From assembly GCA_031273285.1 (NCBI GenBank), contig JAISSE010000165.1, positions 1 to 9,199 of the forward strand: a stretch of 9,199 bases of DNA, written 5' to 3'. The stretch's first letter is position 1. Each line of letters begins with the position of its first letter. Below are positions 7,642-9,199 of this stretch, piece by piece. A program made the translations under genes and the position numbers. Under the pieces are notes generated by a model. The model was not told where the DNA came from and did no database searches. It was given only the letters and a program-made list of their open reading frames with translations. This DNA is from Prevotellaceae bacterium (GTDB taxonomy: Bacteria > Bacteroidota > Bacteroidia > Bacteroidales > UBA932).

Positions 7642-9199
7642 ATGAAAAAAATAATCATTATCTGCCTGACGGCAATGATGTTCTGCAACAAGATCGCAGC
7701 GCAGCAAACAAATGTCGATTCTTTAATAAACGTGCTGAAAACGCACGAACTGGAGAATGAAGACAAATTGCAACTGTACCATAATATTGTGAGTTGCTAC
7801 TTTAATAATGATTCGGACAAAACCATCGCATACGCAAAAGACGGGTTAAATCTTGCCGAAAAAGTGCAGCACGATTCGTGGGCATCGAGTTTCAGCAATA
7901 GCATGGGAGTTGTCTATATGTTTAAGAACGAATATGATTCGGCTATTCACTGTCTGAAAAATGCAATTGACTTTTCCGTCAAGGCAAAAAACAAACGTGT
8001 GGGAAATGCGGCATACGTGACTCTTGGTACGTTGTACAATAAACAGGGAAAGTATGAAACGGCGCTGAAGTATTATGTCGACGTACTGCCGTCGCTCGAA
8101 AGTGAGAAGCAATACGAATCTTATGCCAATACTCTGGTAAACATTGGAACCATTCATCAAGGATTACGGGACGATAAAAACGCGCTGAAGTATTACGGAC
8201 AGGCAATTAAAATAGCCGAAGAACACAATTTAGCAAGGACCATGATGGGCGCCTATTCGGGAATGGGATGTGTTTATGCCGACAAGCAACAGCACGACAG
8301 CGCCCTGTTTTATGCGCTCGAATCGCTCCAAATCAGTCATAGTTATAATGACAAGCATTATATAATAATCAATACGCAGGTGATAACCGGAATGTATGCC
8401 GCTCTGGAAGATTTCGACAATGCGGAAAAATATTTGAAGGAATGTATGGAGACGGCAGGCGAATACGGAGACAAACAAACTATTATCATGTCATGGCTGA
8501 TTGCGTCAAATGTTTATCTTAACATGAGACGGTTTAAAGACTGCGAAATTTATGCCCTCAAAGCCTGGGAAGCGGATTCGACCGATTCAAACAATGCAGT
8601 AAATGCAAGCATGGCGTTGGCTAACGCATATGCCTTTTTGGGCAACGGGGACAAAGCAAACTATTTCATGGGACAAAACAAGAATATTCGAGACAGGTTA
8701 AATACAAAAAGCCTTCGTGAAAGTCTTGCGGAGATGGAAGTAAAATACGAAACGGAAAAGAAGGAGATGCGTATTGCCACTCTGGAGAGGGAAAGGAAGC
8801 TGTATGCATGGATAGTGATTGTCAGTATTATTGCGGCGCTGTCGTCGTTCGGCGTCCTGTATTTCCGTCGCCGTCTGCACCGTCAGCAGCTGAAACAGCT
8901 TGAACAGGAGAAGCAGCTTGTCGCCTCGAAAGCCGTCATCGACGGCGAAGCCTCCGAACGTTCGCGCCTTGCCCGCGACCTTCACGACGGCTTGAGCGGG
9001 ATGCTGTCGGCGGTGAAGCTGAATCTCAAGCACATGAAGGGCTTTTCGCTGCTTGATTCCGCTGATGTCGCGCATTTCAACACGGCGATTGAGATGCTCG
9101 ACGGCTCGATGGGCGAACTGCGCCGCATCGCCCACAACCTGATGCCCGACGCGCTGATAAAAAGCGGTCTGCAAACGGCGCTCGACGATTTCTGCCGCG
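7642..9199 (+). CDS. TPR-repeat sensor histidine kinase, HisKA_3 (NarX/HPK7-like) type, 3' end missing
   Basis: The frame is open to the right edge; 519 residues are visible. Residues 1-20 form a signal peptide (MKKIIIICLTAMMFCNKIAA, likely cut before QQ). Residues ~25-360 are helical TPR-like repeats with the pattern seen in KYETALKYYVDVLPSLE and KNALKYYGQAIKIAEE, placed in the periplasm. A charged coiled coil (about 362-387) leads to one membrane segment (YAWIVIVSIIAALSSFGVLYF, about 388-408). A second coiled coil follows, then the dimerisation/phosphoacceptor motif ERSRLARDLHDGLSGMLS with His448. The ATP-binding domain lies beyond the window. Such kinases usually pair with a LuxR/NarL-type regulator; its partner is not visible. 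The ATG at 7561 is in frame and would add 27 residues ahead of the signal peptide, so I prefer 7642. From about 8820 the gene is much richer in GC than before it. Confidence 0.88.
   Translation, partial: MKKIIIICLTAMMFCNKIAAQQTNVDSLINVLKTHELENEDKLQLYHNIVSCYFNNDSDKTIAYAKDGLNLAEKVQHDSWASSFSNSMGVVYMFKNEYDSAIHCLKNAIDFSVKAKNKRVGNAAYVTLGTLYNKQGKYETALKYYVDVLPSLESEKQYESYANTLVNIGTIHQGLRDDKNALKYYGQAIKIAEEHNLARTMMGAYSGMGCVYADKQQHDSALFYALESLQISHSYNDKHYIIINTQVITGMYAALEDFDNAEKYLKECMETAGEYGDKQTIIMSWLIASNVYLNMRRFKDCEIYALKAWEADSTDSNNAVNASMALANAYAFLGNGDKANYFMGQNKNIRDRLNTKSLRESLAEMEVKYETEKKEMRIATLERERKLYAWIVIVSIIAALSSFGVLYFRRRLHRQQLKQLEQEKQLVASKAVIDGEASERSRLARDLHDGLSGMLSAVKLNLKHMKGFSLLDSADVAHFNTAIEMLDGSMGELRRIAHNLMPDALIKSGLQTALDDFCR

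Noticed and set aside
8698..9174. Minus-strand frame of 158 codons in the right end
   Set aside because: The plus strand carries the coiled coil, membrane segment and LARDLHDG motif of a histidine kinase over the same bases.

Overview
The window looks like chromosomal DNA from a member of the Bacteroidota, most likely Bacteroidales. Three kinds of evidence point there. The promoter-like boxes follow the TAnnTTTG form of that phylum (596-603, 3667-3674, 7532-7539). Shine-Dalgarno sequences are mostly weak or absent. The gene content is also typical: a short RsmI, a DUF3990 locus, and a TPR-containing periplasmic-sensor histidine kinase. The species cannot be named from the sequence alone.

Layout. 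(1) 1-841 is an accessory patch. It holds the 3' part of a DUF3990 gene, an almost perfect 31-bp inverted repeat that runs into its last codons, a promoter box, a truncated DUF3791-like remnant, and a second, different 31-bp inverted repeat where the remnant loses its family-like sequence. (2) 842-2568 (+) is rsmI, then a GT2 glycosyltransferase overlapping it by 4 bp. (3) 2534-3644 (-) is a CDP-alcohol phosphotransferase followed by a GtrA-family membrane protein, which overlap each other. The GtrA gene also converges on and overlaps the glycosyltransferase. The three suggest a small envelope-glycolipid or lipid-linked-sugar function. (4) 3717-7166 (-) is lon, then a ThiL-family gene 12 bp downstream. 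(5) 7167-7560 is a divergent regulatory gap with an operator-like repeat near lon and a degenerate dispersed repeat. (6) 7642-9199 (+) is a TPR sensor histidine kinase that runs off the right edge.

The most unusual item is the ThiL-like protein. The fold and most family sequence are intact and the reading frame is open. However, four N-terminal acidic motifs that bind metal and nucleotide in ThiL (GDD, TDxLxEG, SD and GGD) have become FDN, SAVFLEG, SK and ENN. It therefore looks like a conserved-fold pseudoenzyme, or a family member with a new role, encoded with Lon. The left-edge DUF3990 protein carries a C-terminal extension resembling the small helical proteins usually encoded separately beside DUF3990 genes. 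With the adjacent broken DUF3791-like gene, it looks like a decayed toxin-antitoxin-like locus with an ADP-ribosyltransferase-type fold. The sensor kinase gene also changes sharply in base composition, from about 40% to about 59% GC, at its membrane segment. This hints at a mosaic gene.
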